Source of the DNA: Trileptium ribeirensis
Lineage: Eukaryota > Nematoda > Enoplea > Enoplida > Thoracostomopsidae
Length of the DNA stretch: 64,000 nt
NCBI GenBank assembly: GCA_030248225.1
Contig: JASANE010003686.1
Location: 1 to 64,000 of the forward strand
Direction: 5' to 3'
Below, in pieces: positions 35,190 through 45,999 of the stretch (the first letter of the stretch is position 1; each line of letters starts with the position of its first letter). The notes beneath the pieces were generated by a model that was not told the origin of the DNA, ran no database searches, and was given only the letters and a program-made list of their open reading frames with translations. The position numbers and the translations under genes are program-made.

Positions 35190-36240
35190 AACGGAGCGAG
35201 CGAAGCGAGTAGAGTTTCTACTGAGAGCGCTAGGGAAAAAGTGAAAATTACTTTTTTGTCTATTCCAGTCACTCATAACGCATGTTCGGGTGAATAGATG
35301 TCGATAAATTTTTTATTCGATAGCCAAAGCGATTAGGATGCATCCTTTAGTTGAACGTTAACAACTCCGACTTTATCTTCGTGGTCAAAATGACACAAAT
35401 AAGGTTTTTAAGGGTCCTTTGCGGAATTTGGCCATACGCGTATCAGTCAATCGCAGCCCATATTTCGTGACACTGGCTTCACATCGAAATAGCAACATTT
35501 AGAATCAGCTCATCTAGATCTTTTTGTAGGACTACTCCCTGAGCCTACTGTGGGGGCCGAATATGGCTCGTCGACACTTTGCCAGAAATAGCGATTTTTT
35601 AAATTTCGCCATGTTGCGTGTTTTATGCTTACGGCTGTCTAGGCTAATAAGCTCCCTCAATACGATGGTTTTGTTATTTAGAGTCCAACTTGACTCTACT
35701 ATACCTTTTAGTGGGGTTTCAAAACTTTTTACGATTGATGCACTTGATTTCCAAAATGTTAGTTTCAATTTCTTTAGTTATTTATTGCTTGCAGAGCACC
35801 AAGAATGGTATATATAGGTTTTTCGGTACAATGAATACGGTTGTTTGGTTGTCTAGACTTCACCACTAATATTTCATACCTATTACGATATTTTTCAAAG
35901 AGTATCGTCGATGAATCTTATTACCAGAATATAGTCTGTCTTAAGTAGCTTGTTTATGTATTGCATATAGACCATCAAGATTGGCTTACATACGTGTTTT
36001 AGGCATGCTGACTATGCATCTAGTCCGATTTTTAGAGACTAGCACGAATACTCTCTGCGTTTTCTGATGAGTTTGACGGTTTTAGCCTCGACGAGGTTTT
36101 ATATAGTCTTTTCAATTGATTCACGGTTTCAGAGGGTTTAGTGTACTATATGCATCAAACATGAAGCGTTTACAAGGTTATTTCACAAATTTACCATTTC
36201 ATGAAACCATGCTCGCTTCGGTTCACTCTCAGTTTGCGAG
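35190..36240 (+). repeat. GAGCGAGCGAAGCG-ended repeat family, copy 6 (most complete end)
   Basis: It begins aacggagcgagcgaagcgag (35192-35211), then the ctagggaaaaagtgaaaatt word, a cactcataacgcatgttcggg word, and the shared core. After 35610 come two to three approximate internal repeats of about 150-170 bases, each with a tatataggtttttcggt-type word and a cacgaatatttcat or similar word. This copy shows the family layout best. Confidence 0.72.
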
Positions 36241-36848
36241 TTACTAGTTAATCTATTATGCAGTATTATCTTTACGTTAATAAAATATAGAGATTTATGT
36301 TTTGTGGAGAAACGTTACTAGCTACAAAATAGCTTTTATCCGTTGAAAAATTTGTTATACAGTTGTAACTGTATCATTAAGGTGTCAATATTAGGCCGAT
36401 GAAAGTGTCTGTAGCGTTACTTTGCTGCTTACAATGTTTTCAGTGTAAGATATTTTTGTGCATTAATAGCATTGCCTGTCTTGTAGTGTCATTTCTCTAC
36501 TTTTGTGTTTAATAAATATGGTGATTTTTCGAATGTTATGCATTTATATCAGAAGATTTCGTCGTGCAACATTGGTTTTAGTATGTAATTATGTCTCCTA
36601 CAGCTTATATACAGTTGTCATTATTTCTTGTACACCAAAAGAACCTGTGCGTTCAGCTGTGTAGTCGCGGAGTTTGACTAAAGGCTGATAGTTATAGCTA
36701 ATGGCCGGGAGGTTTGTAATTTTCAATCCGAAGGCCTTGCTGTTTTTAACTTATTTATATTTTTCAAGTTTTGGATTTTTTAAAGTTGAATCATAAGATA
36801 AGGTATGGCAAAAATCACAATTTATACACAGGGTTTTTGAATGCTTGC

Positions 36849-36876
36849 GGGGGCGGGGTGGGGGAAAGCGGCGGGG
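36849..36876 (+). other. G-quadruplex motif
   Basis: Four G-runs of 5, 4, 5 and 4 bases are separated by loops of 1, 1 and 8 bases, within a small G-rich island. In the RBM48 intron 3 transcript (if that intron is real) it would form on the sense RNA. The overlapping 82-codon frame is Gly-rich only because of this composition. Confidence 0.75.
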
Positions 36877-37839
36877 CTCGCCACGGCCCGCCATTCCAGC
36901 CGACATCTCCACTGAGCATTTTGCTAATGACATGCACCAGTGGTGCCTTAGTTCGGCAGAAACCGGTAGCGCTGGAGTTTGACAGTGAACGTGAACTAGG
37001 AACTAGGAATGGAAACTGACCGAGCAGAGTTACCTATTAGAAAACAGGTTCTAAGCACTTGCCATGTAACAACTAGCCTATTCCCCACAGCGTAAGTTTG
37101 GGTCAATACTTTAAGACATAGGAGTTCAAAGTGGATAGGGGTACACCTCCATAAGCCATATTACCTTACTCTACGGCAACTTTAACCCTTCGTCCCGGCT
37201 CTGGGGAATTGCGAAAATGGGGAGATATTTTAGCATGCACTGGTGAATTGGCAGAAATTTAGCAAAATAATTGGGGAAAGTGAGCTCCGAAACCTACCCT
37301 ACCCCCTACCCCCGCGCGCCGACGGATCTTGGACAGCTGTGCGGGTGTATGAACATTTTACATAAAAGCTAAAATTTAATGAAATACGTTATATATAAAA
37401 CATTGTTGAATGTATACAAAGTGGATATATTGTTTAATTATTGGATACCAAAACGAAAACTATGAATTTTTATAGCTTCGATATGCTTGGTTCATAATTA
37501 TTTTAAGCTACAAGCAACATCTAATATTGTTTGCTCGTGTATACCAGTATATATAGTATACTGATTTCGTGATAGATATCGTCATACTTGTACAATCTGT
37601 AATGTATACATACGAAATGGAATAAAGAGCAGAAATTTAACAAAAATTTAGTTTTCACAAAACTGTGAAAGTTTATTATGTTGAAAAAAACTGAAGCGGA
37701 GTCTTATTTTAAATGAAACGAAACTTTAATTTAATTGATATTTGTATATACAAACTTTTTACGCTGCCGCGGTACGATTTTTTTGTTTTCGGGTTAAAAT
37801 TTATTATAATATTTTAATGCTATATATTAATTCAAAATC

Positions 37840-38130
37840 GTTTGTTCGTTTTCGGGGAAATTTCAAAAGGGGGGATAATAAATTTTGTTTAAAAATACTA
37901 AATATTTTCATATAGTCTTACTGCCGTGCATGTATTGTCAATCTATGAAACGGCGTTTTTGCATTAAAAATAGTTATAATTAATGTGTAAAAAAATAATT
38001 TGTAAACAAAAAAATTTGGATTTAGTTTAATATGGTGGGTTTCGGTCGAATGGGTAGGCGGACATGGAAAATCTCATGAACATGGGGGATTTGGAAAGTG
38101 GCTGGGGTTCCACACTGTGGACAGGCAAGT
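37840..38130 (+). repeat. Short repeat shared with 31790-32110
   Basis: Diverged partner of 31790-32110, with gggaaatttcaaa, aataaattttgtttaaaaatacta and a gccgtgcatgtat word in the same order. It is followed by a ccacactgtggacagg inverted word. No gene. Confidence 0.5.
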
Positions 38131-38639
38131 ATATATTTATGTATGAACTCAAATTTTGGTGTTCCGCATGGTTGGGTACAGCTAGCATGCTTCTAAGCTA
38201 TATAGGCGTAACCACCCGCTTCATATATAGGTCACGTTTATCGCCCATGAACAAACGGCTTATATCGTAAGAATCGATAGGGGATTACCCTTAATGGTCG
38301 AGCCCCTGTGGAGGCTGAACCGAACCGCATCCCTCTTCGAAGAAGCTAGCGGAATTTGTTCCTTTAGCTTTGTTAGTGGTAAAAATCATTAAAATTTTTT
38401 TGCCCGCCTGTGGAGATCATAACTTATCACCGGACGGATGGATATGTTATATTATTTTTTTATCACTAATTCAATCTTTGCTCTTTGCCCTTTCAGTGGA
38501 TGCTAAACCCGCCGACCACGCCTTCCTGGTAAAAATGGGCCCCAATAGGGCTGAGAGTCACATTTTTTTGATTTTGGCCCTGTGTATCTTTCGCGACCTA
38601 TATCTCGAGATATAGGTTTCCCGGTGAAAAATGGAGACC

Positions 38640-39029
38640 AGTACAAGTTTGTTGCATTTTTCTCAAAAAAACGTTTTCGAATTATCAGCCACAGTTTTAA
38701 AATAGCCGAAAAAAGTTAAAATTTGTACAAAGAAAGTTTTTTGCTTGTTGGGGTGAACTATGAGATTATAGGGTTATTGAAAACATTAAATAAGTTGGTG
38801 TCATTGTTGTAACGCCGTATTGGCTGTGTTATTAATTCTGCGGGACGGTGCGAGAGCAGATATATAGCAAATTTTGAAACCAAAAATAGTCACGATTTTG
38901 TTACTTTTCCAATATAGATGTATCTAGGTTAATCGAGCGTATCTATAGGTTTTGGAGGTTTCTAAATATGATAAAAGCAATTGTACCTATTTGTGTGGTA
39001 TGCATCAAATAAGGCAAGTTTTAAGGCCC
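38640..39029 (+). repeat. Companion AT-rich repeat, copy 3
   Basis: It follows the layout of 25440 and 28440: caaagaaagttttttgcttgtt, gagattatagggttatt, then a ttattaattctgcggga word. It leads directly into the 243-bp tandem duplication, whose sequence also belongs to this family (compare 25730-25800). Confidence 0.6.
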
Positions 39030-39520
39030 CATGTACTACATAAAAATGGCTATATACAAATTATAATTTGTCTTAAAGTTTGTGTTTATAAATTTCTAAA
39101 GTTTTGTCCTTTTTGATCATTGGAAGAAAAAAATTGAAATTTCGGTTTTGATATTTGACTAAAATGATCGTAGCGTTGGCATTGAGGTATTGCCGGTGTA
39201 TTATTGCTGTCAAGGTACTTTTAATGACCTGAATTTGGAACGACAGTCGGTCAATGAGGGCAAAGTATGCACACTTCCATAAAAATGGCTATATATATAC
39301 AAATTATAATTTGTCTTAAAGTTTGTGTTTATAAATTTCTAAAGTTTTGTCCTTTTTGATCATTGGAAGAAAAAAATTGAAATTTCGGTTTTGGTATTTG
39401 ACTAAAATGATCGTAGCGTTGGCATTGAGGTATTGCCGGTGTATTATTGCTGTCAAGGTACTTTTAATGACCTGAATTTGGAACGACAGTCGGTCAATGA
39501 GGTCAAAGTATGCACACTTC
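39030..39520 (+). repeat. 243-bp near-perfect tandem duplication
   Basis: The segment from ataaaaatggctatata to aaagtatgcacacttcc occurs twice in direct tandem with a period of about 243 bases. I see only a 4-base TATA expansion, one A/G change and one G/T change between copies. The near identity implies a recent duplication or an assembly duplication. Confidence 0.92.
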
Positions 39521-39971
39521 CTCCGTTTCACATCGCTTTGCGAGTTAGTACTAGCACTAACTTTTCTATTTTGAGTTTTGATAATGCATTTCCGAATAGC
39601 GCAACTGGACACTTGCCGTTTACCTTTAATTTGCAACAAACGTACAGGAAAATTAATTGTCGAACCATTAGCAACTACTAATTACTAAGTGAACCTAACT
39701 GGTAGCTATGTCTGGAAGCATGTTTATGCACTTCATAGCACAATGAGGTATACTGACATTTTCTCAAGCTCTTCGTGCTCCAGGACACGGGGCGTTAAAG
39801 CGTAAGCTAATATTATGAACTATTTTCCAAAACCCAGTTCTTACTCGTCAACGTCTTATTCGTCATTCAATTCTTACAACGTCCGTAAGGGTTATGTGGC
39901 TACTATATACAGTCGAGGTCGGCCCTTGTGATAATTTTAGAGGCTAGCTCGGCCATTAGATATATTTGCAG

Positions 39972-40051
39972 GGTCTGGAGCCATTCGGAAAATGTCACAA
40001 AAGCTGGTCCAGGCTAACCGAACCGGACATTATCGCCGTGGCGGGCTGTGA
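39972..40051 (+). CDS. RBM48: Tentative RBM48 terminal exon
   Basis: A good acceptor (tatatttgcag) precedes two bases that complete the split codon left by exon 3 (phase 1). The frame then runs SGAIRKMSQKLVQANRTGHY, a basic end, and a TGA at 40049. RBM48 orthologues end in a helix with an I/L-R-x-K-L pattern and a basic tail, which this peptide resembles only loosely. A polyadenylation-type AATAAA lies at 40569. Other, unrecognised exons could intervene. Confidence 0.3.
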
Positions 40052-40568
40052 CAATTTCGGCTTAGTGCACACATGTTTAGGAAAATGATGCACATGTACT
40101 CTTTTGTATGTATGCTTAGTATATATACATGGCTCATATAGGGACCTTAGCTTAGACTTTCGGTATAGTATATCCACAACGGCATAGCATGCATTATACT
40201 TCGGCCCCTGAAGTTGACATGGGCCATAAATTGTATTACCAATAGAGGTATATTTAATAGCCCACCGGTTTTGCTCCAAGGAACATTAACCTCGCTCGCC
40301 ATGTAGCGAGTATATTGCAAGGATACATGGTTTTATTCTGTTTGATACGCAATGCCCTGTAAATACCCGCACTAAGCTGTTCTTTTCAAGACTGGATCAT
40401 TGTTAACGTTTCGGATGATCTTTTTGTATCTTTACTCCAGTGCAGGGATAAGTGAGTTGACTGCGTATACATGTGTTATGTGGGATTTTGTGCAGCAATG
40501 GGTGATCGTTTCCAATCTTTAAACGTCTGTAGTATAGTGCAATGTTCGGAATTGTGATAAATTATTTT

Positions 40569-40574
40569 AATAAA
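40569..40574 (+). terminator. Candidate polyadenylation signal (AATAAA)
   Basis: AATAAA lies about 520 bases beyond the tentative RBM48 stop, with T-rich sequence following. AATAAA is frequent by chance in this AT-rich sequence, so support is weak. Confidence 0.2.
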
Positions 40575-40769
40575 ATTGCTTCATAACGTGTTTTATTTGA
40601 GTATATTTTGCCAATTTGTCGGCTGCGATAACGCTACCTGACCAAACACAGTAGCGAGCAAAAATATGCGCCGGGATGTTTACCTGCGTAGATAGAGCCT
40701 ATGCGCAGTTGCTTTCGCAAAACCACTTCAACTTTAAGGGTGCGTTATGCATAAATTTTACTAGTTTTC

Positions 40770-42160
40770 TCCCCGTGTCCCAAATTGGGACTTCGGCGCC
40801 TTCATGCCCTTATACGACCGAAGTCGCATGTATGGGACACAAAGCGTTGCGTGTTATAGCGTTAGTGATCAATATTTTTTTCTACTTGTTTCAGTGATTA
40901 TGTTAGCAACTGCAGCTGTTCTCTCATTTTTATACTATCAAAGATAATGTTTAACCCTTTTGACTTTTCGTTCGAACGATTTGAGCGACACGGATAATGA
41001 TCTTAATTACAATCCCACGGACGTACATGATTATAACAAAGTTGAAGAATCAGATGGTTACGGTTCGCATGTGGACCCAGGTAGCCTTGCCTCGGTAGCT
41101 CACATTGCTGCGTCTGCTATTTTTTGAACGAATAGGTTTTGAATCTAACTCTGGAGCAGACCAATTTGAAAGCTGATAAATTCTACTGCTGTGCCACGAA
41201 GATCCCGCTTGAAAGAGTGGAGGCCAGCTCAGAAATTTAACATTGAGGTCATTGGTATCATTCAGTGCATAGGCATTGTCAATTTGCCTACTCTTGAACG
41301 GTTATGTTATCTACAATGATTTTTACAACCATAGCGCAAAGATGTCTGCTTGATTTTCGTGAAAATCTTGAAGAAATAAAAGAATGGGTGCTGGAAACCC
41401 GAACGCAAGAAGCTAGAAAGCTACCACGAGGCGCTGCCATCGGCGGAAGGAATATCAAAGTAGCTGCGGCTGGTCATTTTTTGAAGCGAAAGACTGCAGA
41501 AGAGGATGGAGATGGAAAGAAAAAAGATGTCCTTGTTTGATGTACAGAGTTCTATGCAAATTTGCGAAAAGAATTGGATATACAAACTGCGAATATAAAA
41601 GTTATCACATTTTGTGAAGGGTGTGATCAAAACCGTTTTTATGCTTAGAATGTTTCAATGTTAAGCATGACACAAACTATGTTTCAAGCGCTGGGGAGCT
41701 TTACAATTGGCTGGCTAAACAGTAAAAATAGAAAATATGCAACTACCTGCGTAATATGAGCGGAAACATAAATAAAATAAAAAAAATATATATTTTGAAA
41801 TGTGGATGCCTTGTTTATTCCGCTCAGTCTGTTGATATTTTGTTTGCTTTGCAGCTATTTTGTAAGAAACCTAAGAATATATACTATGTGGCCTACTAAG
41901 GCCCCTTGCCCGATTAACGTGTCCACAGGCAAGCACTAATATATAGGCTTGTAGCAAAATTGAAATTATATTTTATTATTAAATAAAGTTATTTTGTGAG
42001 CTACTTCTGTTACCACAACACGGCGAACATATGCAACGAAACTGATGTCTAACGCCGATTCTTTTCTGCAACATTATAAACCTTATCATCAGGTCCCATA
42101 TTTGGGAGTTTGGCGTGGAAAATATATGTGCGTAAGTCCCATATATGGGACCTCGGCAGG
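40770..42160 (+). pseudogene. Decayed DNA transposon, probably piggyBac-like
   Basis: An acidic N-terminal remnant (DLSDTDNDLNYNPTD, from about 40978) is followed by eroded frames. At 41340-41640 these include LDFRENLEEIKEWVLETRT and, after frameshifts and a stop, a Cys-rich end: FCEGCDQNRF near 41612 and LECFNVKHD near 41645. An acidic N-terminus and a C-terminal C-x2-C plus C-F-x2-KH knuckle are the layout of piggyBac-type transposases. The catalytic core is not recognisable. Palindromic GTCCCA/TGGGAC words lie at both ends (40777-40791, 42094-42107, 42136-42151), each followed by CTTCGGC or CTCGGC on the outer pair, and look like subterminal repeats. Confidence 0.4.
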
Positions 42161-43080
42161 GCAAGTGTGAAATATAGCGTTCCGTTTGTCTCAATTTTTA
42201 TTACGTGTGGGTACGGCTCTCTAAAGTGACTGTATTTTATACGTTCGGTTAGCTCCCGGTTCTGCAGCCTGTTTGTTTTGTGCTGTGTTCTGTGGGGTTG
42301 GGAGTGGTGCTGAGCCAAATAGCCTGACATTCGTGCTATTCCAGTGTATGTCATTCTTCGACTTTGAAGCGATATCCAATAGCTTAACATTCGTGCAATT
42401 TTAGTGTGCCAATCTTCGTCACGCCGCCTGTCCTAAGATTCAGCAGTCGCAAGCCGGAATATTTAGTATGTTAAGGTGTGCGGATTCGTGAGGGGCCTTG
42501 TTAAACCTGGGAGAATATAATTGCACGGTTTTGTAGCGAGCAGGTGGTGTGTAGGGGAGCTCCCGCGGTGGTTGCTGGAGTGGGTGTATAACAGAATCAG
42601 ATGGGGTTTTGCCGGGGCATTGATTTTTGAACATTGTTGCTCTGGTCTCACCACAATAAGCGCCTTATGTAATTTTCACGTCTGCGATGTATTTGTGGCA
42701 TGTATTGTTCATCAATCCAAAGATTTGTTGAGTGTAGAATCATGATCAATCTGATAAGAAGACACTAAAAACGTATATACCAGCCAAAATTAAAACCTTA
42801 GGCCAAGTTAACTATGCGGGGCCAAAGTGCAATGCATAGCATGCCATTCTCGATATACTGGACTTAAGTCATTACAGTAAGCTAAGACCGGGGTCTGTCG
42901 CTCCCGCGCTACGCTGTTCTTTTTTTTAACGATATAACGTATTGCCCCTCAGGGTTACCTTGGCGAAACTATAGATGCGTGCTGATATCGAATGGGACGT
43001 AGGGAATGTTACGTTGTATGGGGATGAGAGGCGCATTTATTACAAACCGACATGTTTGTCCAGTTGCTAAAGTTGCGGTT
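42160..43080. other. Unassigned intergenic sequence
   Basis: No gene is recognised. A duplicated word (acattcgtgc followed by attccagtgt or attttagtgt, at about 42327 and 42387) indicates a local 60-base direct repeat. The + strand frame at 42521-42745 is Trp/Cys-rich without a motif. Confidence 0.35.
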
Positions 43081-43089
43081 CATTATTTA

Positions 43090-43235
43090 TGCTCCTAACC
43101 GGGTTGCCCCGCCCCCCTGATGGCGTCGAAGGCGCTGCACCGCCTATCCTTCCCGTCTACCGGCTGACTTCCTCTGGGAGGTCGAAGGACTCCCCATGAG
43201 ACCTGGCTACCCCTCCGGCTTCGAGCGTGTGTGGT
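43090..43235. other. GC-rich island
   Basis: About 140 bases are strikingly GC- and CpG-rich compared with the flanks, including ccccgcccccctgatggcg and gaaggcgctgcaccgcc. A - strand frame across it reads VLRPPRGSQPVDGKDRRCSA. It resembles a fragment of a GC-richer element (retrotransposon end or repetitive gene) inserted here. No donor element is seen in the window. Confidence 0.45.
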
Positions 43236-43958
43236 GTACATTTTTGATGTTAGCTGCGCAGACAGTATGATATATGCTATGTGTATATATGCCGATATGG
43301 TCACGATGTTTTCTTGGTGATGTCGGTACAAGTAAAGGTTTAAAGCCGATATATGGGGGTCTGCTCAAACAAACGTTGACGTGACGTGTGTATTTCGTAA
43401 CACCATTACGTTTTGTGTCTATTTGGGGTATATGTAATATATATGAACATATCCTATGCTCTGTTTTTGCTTCGCTATCACAGTCCCACTCTTCAGTGAT
43501 ACCTGAAATGCTAATATTCATTATTTTCGGTTTTAGTTAGGCTGGTTAGGTATTGGGAATATGTAACTATTTTCACAATTTTTCAGCATACCACCGCTTA
43601 AGATTGCTCCGAACTCCTCCTTTTAGTTCATTTTACGTTGTATGTAGCAAGCAAATTGCATGAACACTTTACAGTGAATGCCCCTGTTAGAATTAACGAA
43701 ATAGTGTTGTTGGAGATTTGTTCGATGTTTGATCGCATCTAATCGAAATATAAAAATGCCAATGTTGTTCCAACATGTTCTTGTATTCGAAAAAACCTTG
43801 TTCTATTGTGCGAGCAGCGTAGACGTTCGTTCGCAATCTAAAGGTCATTTCTGGCGGGAACTGTTGTTCTGAAAAGACGATGAAGGCATGCAAACTTTAT
43901 ACCTATATGTATATGTCACCTCTTCCTTTATTACTAATGGCTCCGAAATTTCTTCATC

Positions 43959-43967
43959 TTATTCCAG
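43959..43967 (+). promoter_or_regulatory. Splice acceptor upstream of the cold-shock-like gene (cis or trans)
   Basis: The T-rich sequence ending ttattccag lies 65 bases upstream of the start codon at 44033. An in-frame TGA at 43982 shows that the sequence after this acceptor is 5' UTR. It could be the end of a 5' UTR intron or a spliced-leader addition site; the sequence alone cannot decide. Confidence 0.4.
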
Positions 43968-44032
43968 CTATCAAAAGAGAATGAAATAGATATACTGTCA
44001 ATTATTATCGAGCGAGGCGTAAAGGATCTAGT

Positions 44033-44074
44033 ATGTCGATGCGCGTCATTAATGCTGAAGGAACCGTCATAAAG
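44033..44074 (+). CDS. Cold-shock-like domain gene, exon 1
   Basis: ATG at 44033 (a second Met is two codons on) encodes 14 residues, MSMRVINAEGTVIK, closing at AAG before a gtaaga donor (phase 0). GTVIK is the first beta strand of a cold-shock domain. The in-frame TGA at 43982 fixes this as the first coding exon. The fit with exon 2 (GTVIK joined to VTSKFGFI) is what identifies it. Confidence 0.72.
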
Positions 44075-44939
44075 GTAAGATGTTGTTATTATCATTAGTC
44101 TGGTCTGGAAAGACGCGTATCGTTACATACAGAAGCGAAAACTAATTTGTTCGCAAAAAACAATTGAAAATCTGCTAATTTTTGACGAGCTGTTTGCGAA
44201 ATATCTCTTTGTATGTCTGTTCGACAACTGCGGAACAGTGGATTAAGTAGAAGCGGTAAAAATAAAGCCGCCTGCGAGCACATAGTATAAGCAAACTCGG
44301 CGGATTTTTGCATGCGAACTTGCTATATTGTGCACTATATTCTGTTCGTAACTAATGGTCAAGCATGCTCTACTTGCTTATTATATGTTTAAGAAAATTT
44401 TCCCAAGTACCATCCTATAATCAACCCCATTTTGTGAAGAGCACTTAATTTACTTTTTCTCATTTTAGACTAGACACTCTTCATTCAAAAAATTTTGCAT
44501 GGGCTGTAACAAGTCAAAATTTCCAAAACGGGGATTGGAAAAAGGAACTCTTCGGTGTAACATTCTTAAAAACTATATTTAGTTTCATGATAAAAGTTTT
44601 GTGTTTTGCTGTAAACTTATATATAATACAAATGCTTTTGCAATCATAGCATTGTCCGTTGTTATTTTAACCACTAAAATATCGAAAACACGTAGGACTA
44701 CTGGACCCTGTTGAGAGTAAATTTTTTACAACTCCCTAGGACCTGTGGAACCCCTGACGTAATATAACGGTGGTTTGATCCTGGTATAACACCACCTTTT
44801 CTGCGTGTCACAAAACATGGTAATAGCTTATCTAAAAGCACAGAAAATAACGCATAACAAAGACGCTACGAGGGACGATATTCTTTCGGAAAATCGGTTT
44901 CGCCGACGATGCACCATAAAGTTTTAAAAACCGTTGAAA

Positions 44940-45520
44940 AGGTACATATAGTACATTCATGTTCGATTGCAGCTGACCATATAGCGACAAAAAACTTATA
45001 TATGTAGACCATTGCCAATGCCTGCATGCAATACAAAACCACAGAACTGAAGAACAGGCTATATTCTGAAAGCCGGGCTTGTCGACCCTAAACACATTGA
45101 CAACCACTGAAAAAGGACAAAATGTTAGTGCTACACTCTAGATTATCATCGTATTCAGCTAGCTTGATAACCCAATGCACACTTGTAAACCAAAACACGC
45201 AGTACAGCACCGAAATTATAAAAATCGATATTCCTGTTATAGAACCATATTCAGGCCAACCTCTATAAGGACTGTGAAACATGGGTACCGTATGGCCAGG
45301 TTTGACAAAGAACTCTTAAAAACTATTTTTTACTCTTTTGATTGGAAGATGCTATCGAAACTCTTAGCGTTCAACTAAAGGGCACATTATGATCACTTTC
45401 GCTATCCAGCAAAATTTTGTCAAATTCCATCCACCAAAAGATGAGTTATTATTTACACCAACAGGACAAGAAATTTTCACGATTTTTTCCTACCGTCCAC
45501 TCGATTTGCTCGTTGCGTTT
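44940..45520 (-). repeat. GAGCGAGCGAAGCG-ended repeat family, copy 7
   Basis: It lies in intron 1 of the cold-shock-like gene. It shows gtagaccattgccaatgcctg, ccgtatggcc, a caactaaagggcacatt word and ttttcacgattttttcc, ending ccactcgatttgctcg, a decayed terminus. The inverted companion repeat follows at 45540-45640. Confidence 0.65.
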
Positions 45521-45851
45521 GAATATTATCCCCATTGTAACTTGAAAACAAAAAACTCGTTTAACCTGTTAGCCCTATAATCTCAACGTCCACAGTCTAC
45601 AGGCAGAAAACAAACTTGTCGAAATTTTTAAAATTTCATTTTGTGGATATTGTAAAATCCGGCTCCTAACTCAAAAACGGCTGCGATGACAAAAAAACTG
45701 CACTGTTCTAGCTCTCGATGAGATAAATTTGTACTCTCCATTTTCCAATAACATGCCTGTGCCACGAGTTATACCTAAGCAAAGCAGTTTGGATGATTGT
45801 TTCAGATACCTATCTGATCAGACTGTCAAACGTAATTTATTGCTATTTCAG

Positions 45852-45977
45852 GTGACTTCCAAGTTCGGCTTTATATATTGCCGATTTTTGGATATGTTTG
45901 TGTTTTTTCATCGGCTGGACGTGTCACATCGAACGGAGGACGATCCTGCGCCGGACTTGTCATATATTTTCGGAAAG
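45852..45977 (+). CDS. Cold-shock-like domain gene, exon 2 (domain 1 core)
   Basis: Clean acceptor (tgctatttcag) and donor (AAG, then gtaaat) enclose exactly 42 codons, residues 15-56. FGFI (19-22) sits at the RNP1 position and FVFFHR (30-35) at the RNP2 position of a cold-shock domain. An acidic loop (TEDDPAPD) follows, then IFGK. The aromatic residues that stack on RNA or single-stranded DNA are present. Joined to exons 1 and 3 it completes domain 1. The short upstream piece SRVIPKQSS is intronic, outside the acceptor. Confidence 0.85.
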
Positions 45978-45999
45978 GTAAATGTATGGTTTTTATATC

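Larger units (their letters stand above)
32856..39971 (+). other. RBM48 intron 3 (tentative)
   Basis: If the exon at 39972 is real, this is a 7.1 kb intron. It holds two + oriented long-family repeats (33530-34380, 35190-36240), a four-run G-quadruplex motif (36849-36876), repeats at 37840-38130 and 38640-39040, and a 243-bp tandem duplication (about 39030-39520). The remainder (32860-33500, 34400-35180, 36250-37830) has no recognised gene. Confidence 0.35.

Noticed and set aside
36771..37019. 82-codon Gly-rich frame
   Set aside because: Glycine content comes from the G-quadruplex island; no domain.
38497..38528. A 32-base candidate micro-exon with an excellent acceptor (gccctttcag) and gtaaaa donor, phase-compatible with RBM48 exon 3
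   Set aside because: It would exit in phase 0 and cannot join the tentative terminal exon at 39972; the peptide (VDAKPADHAFL) has no family match. Kept only as a possibility.
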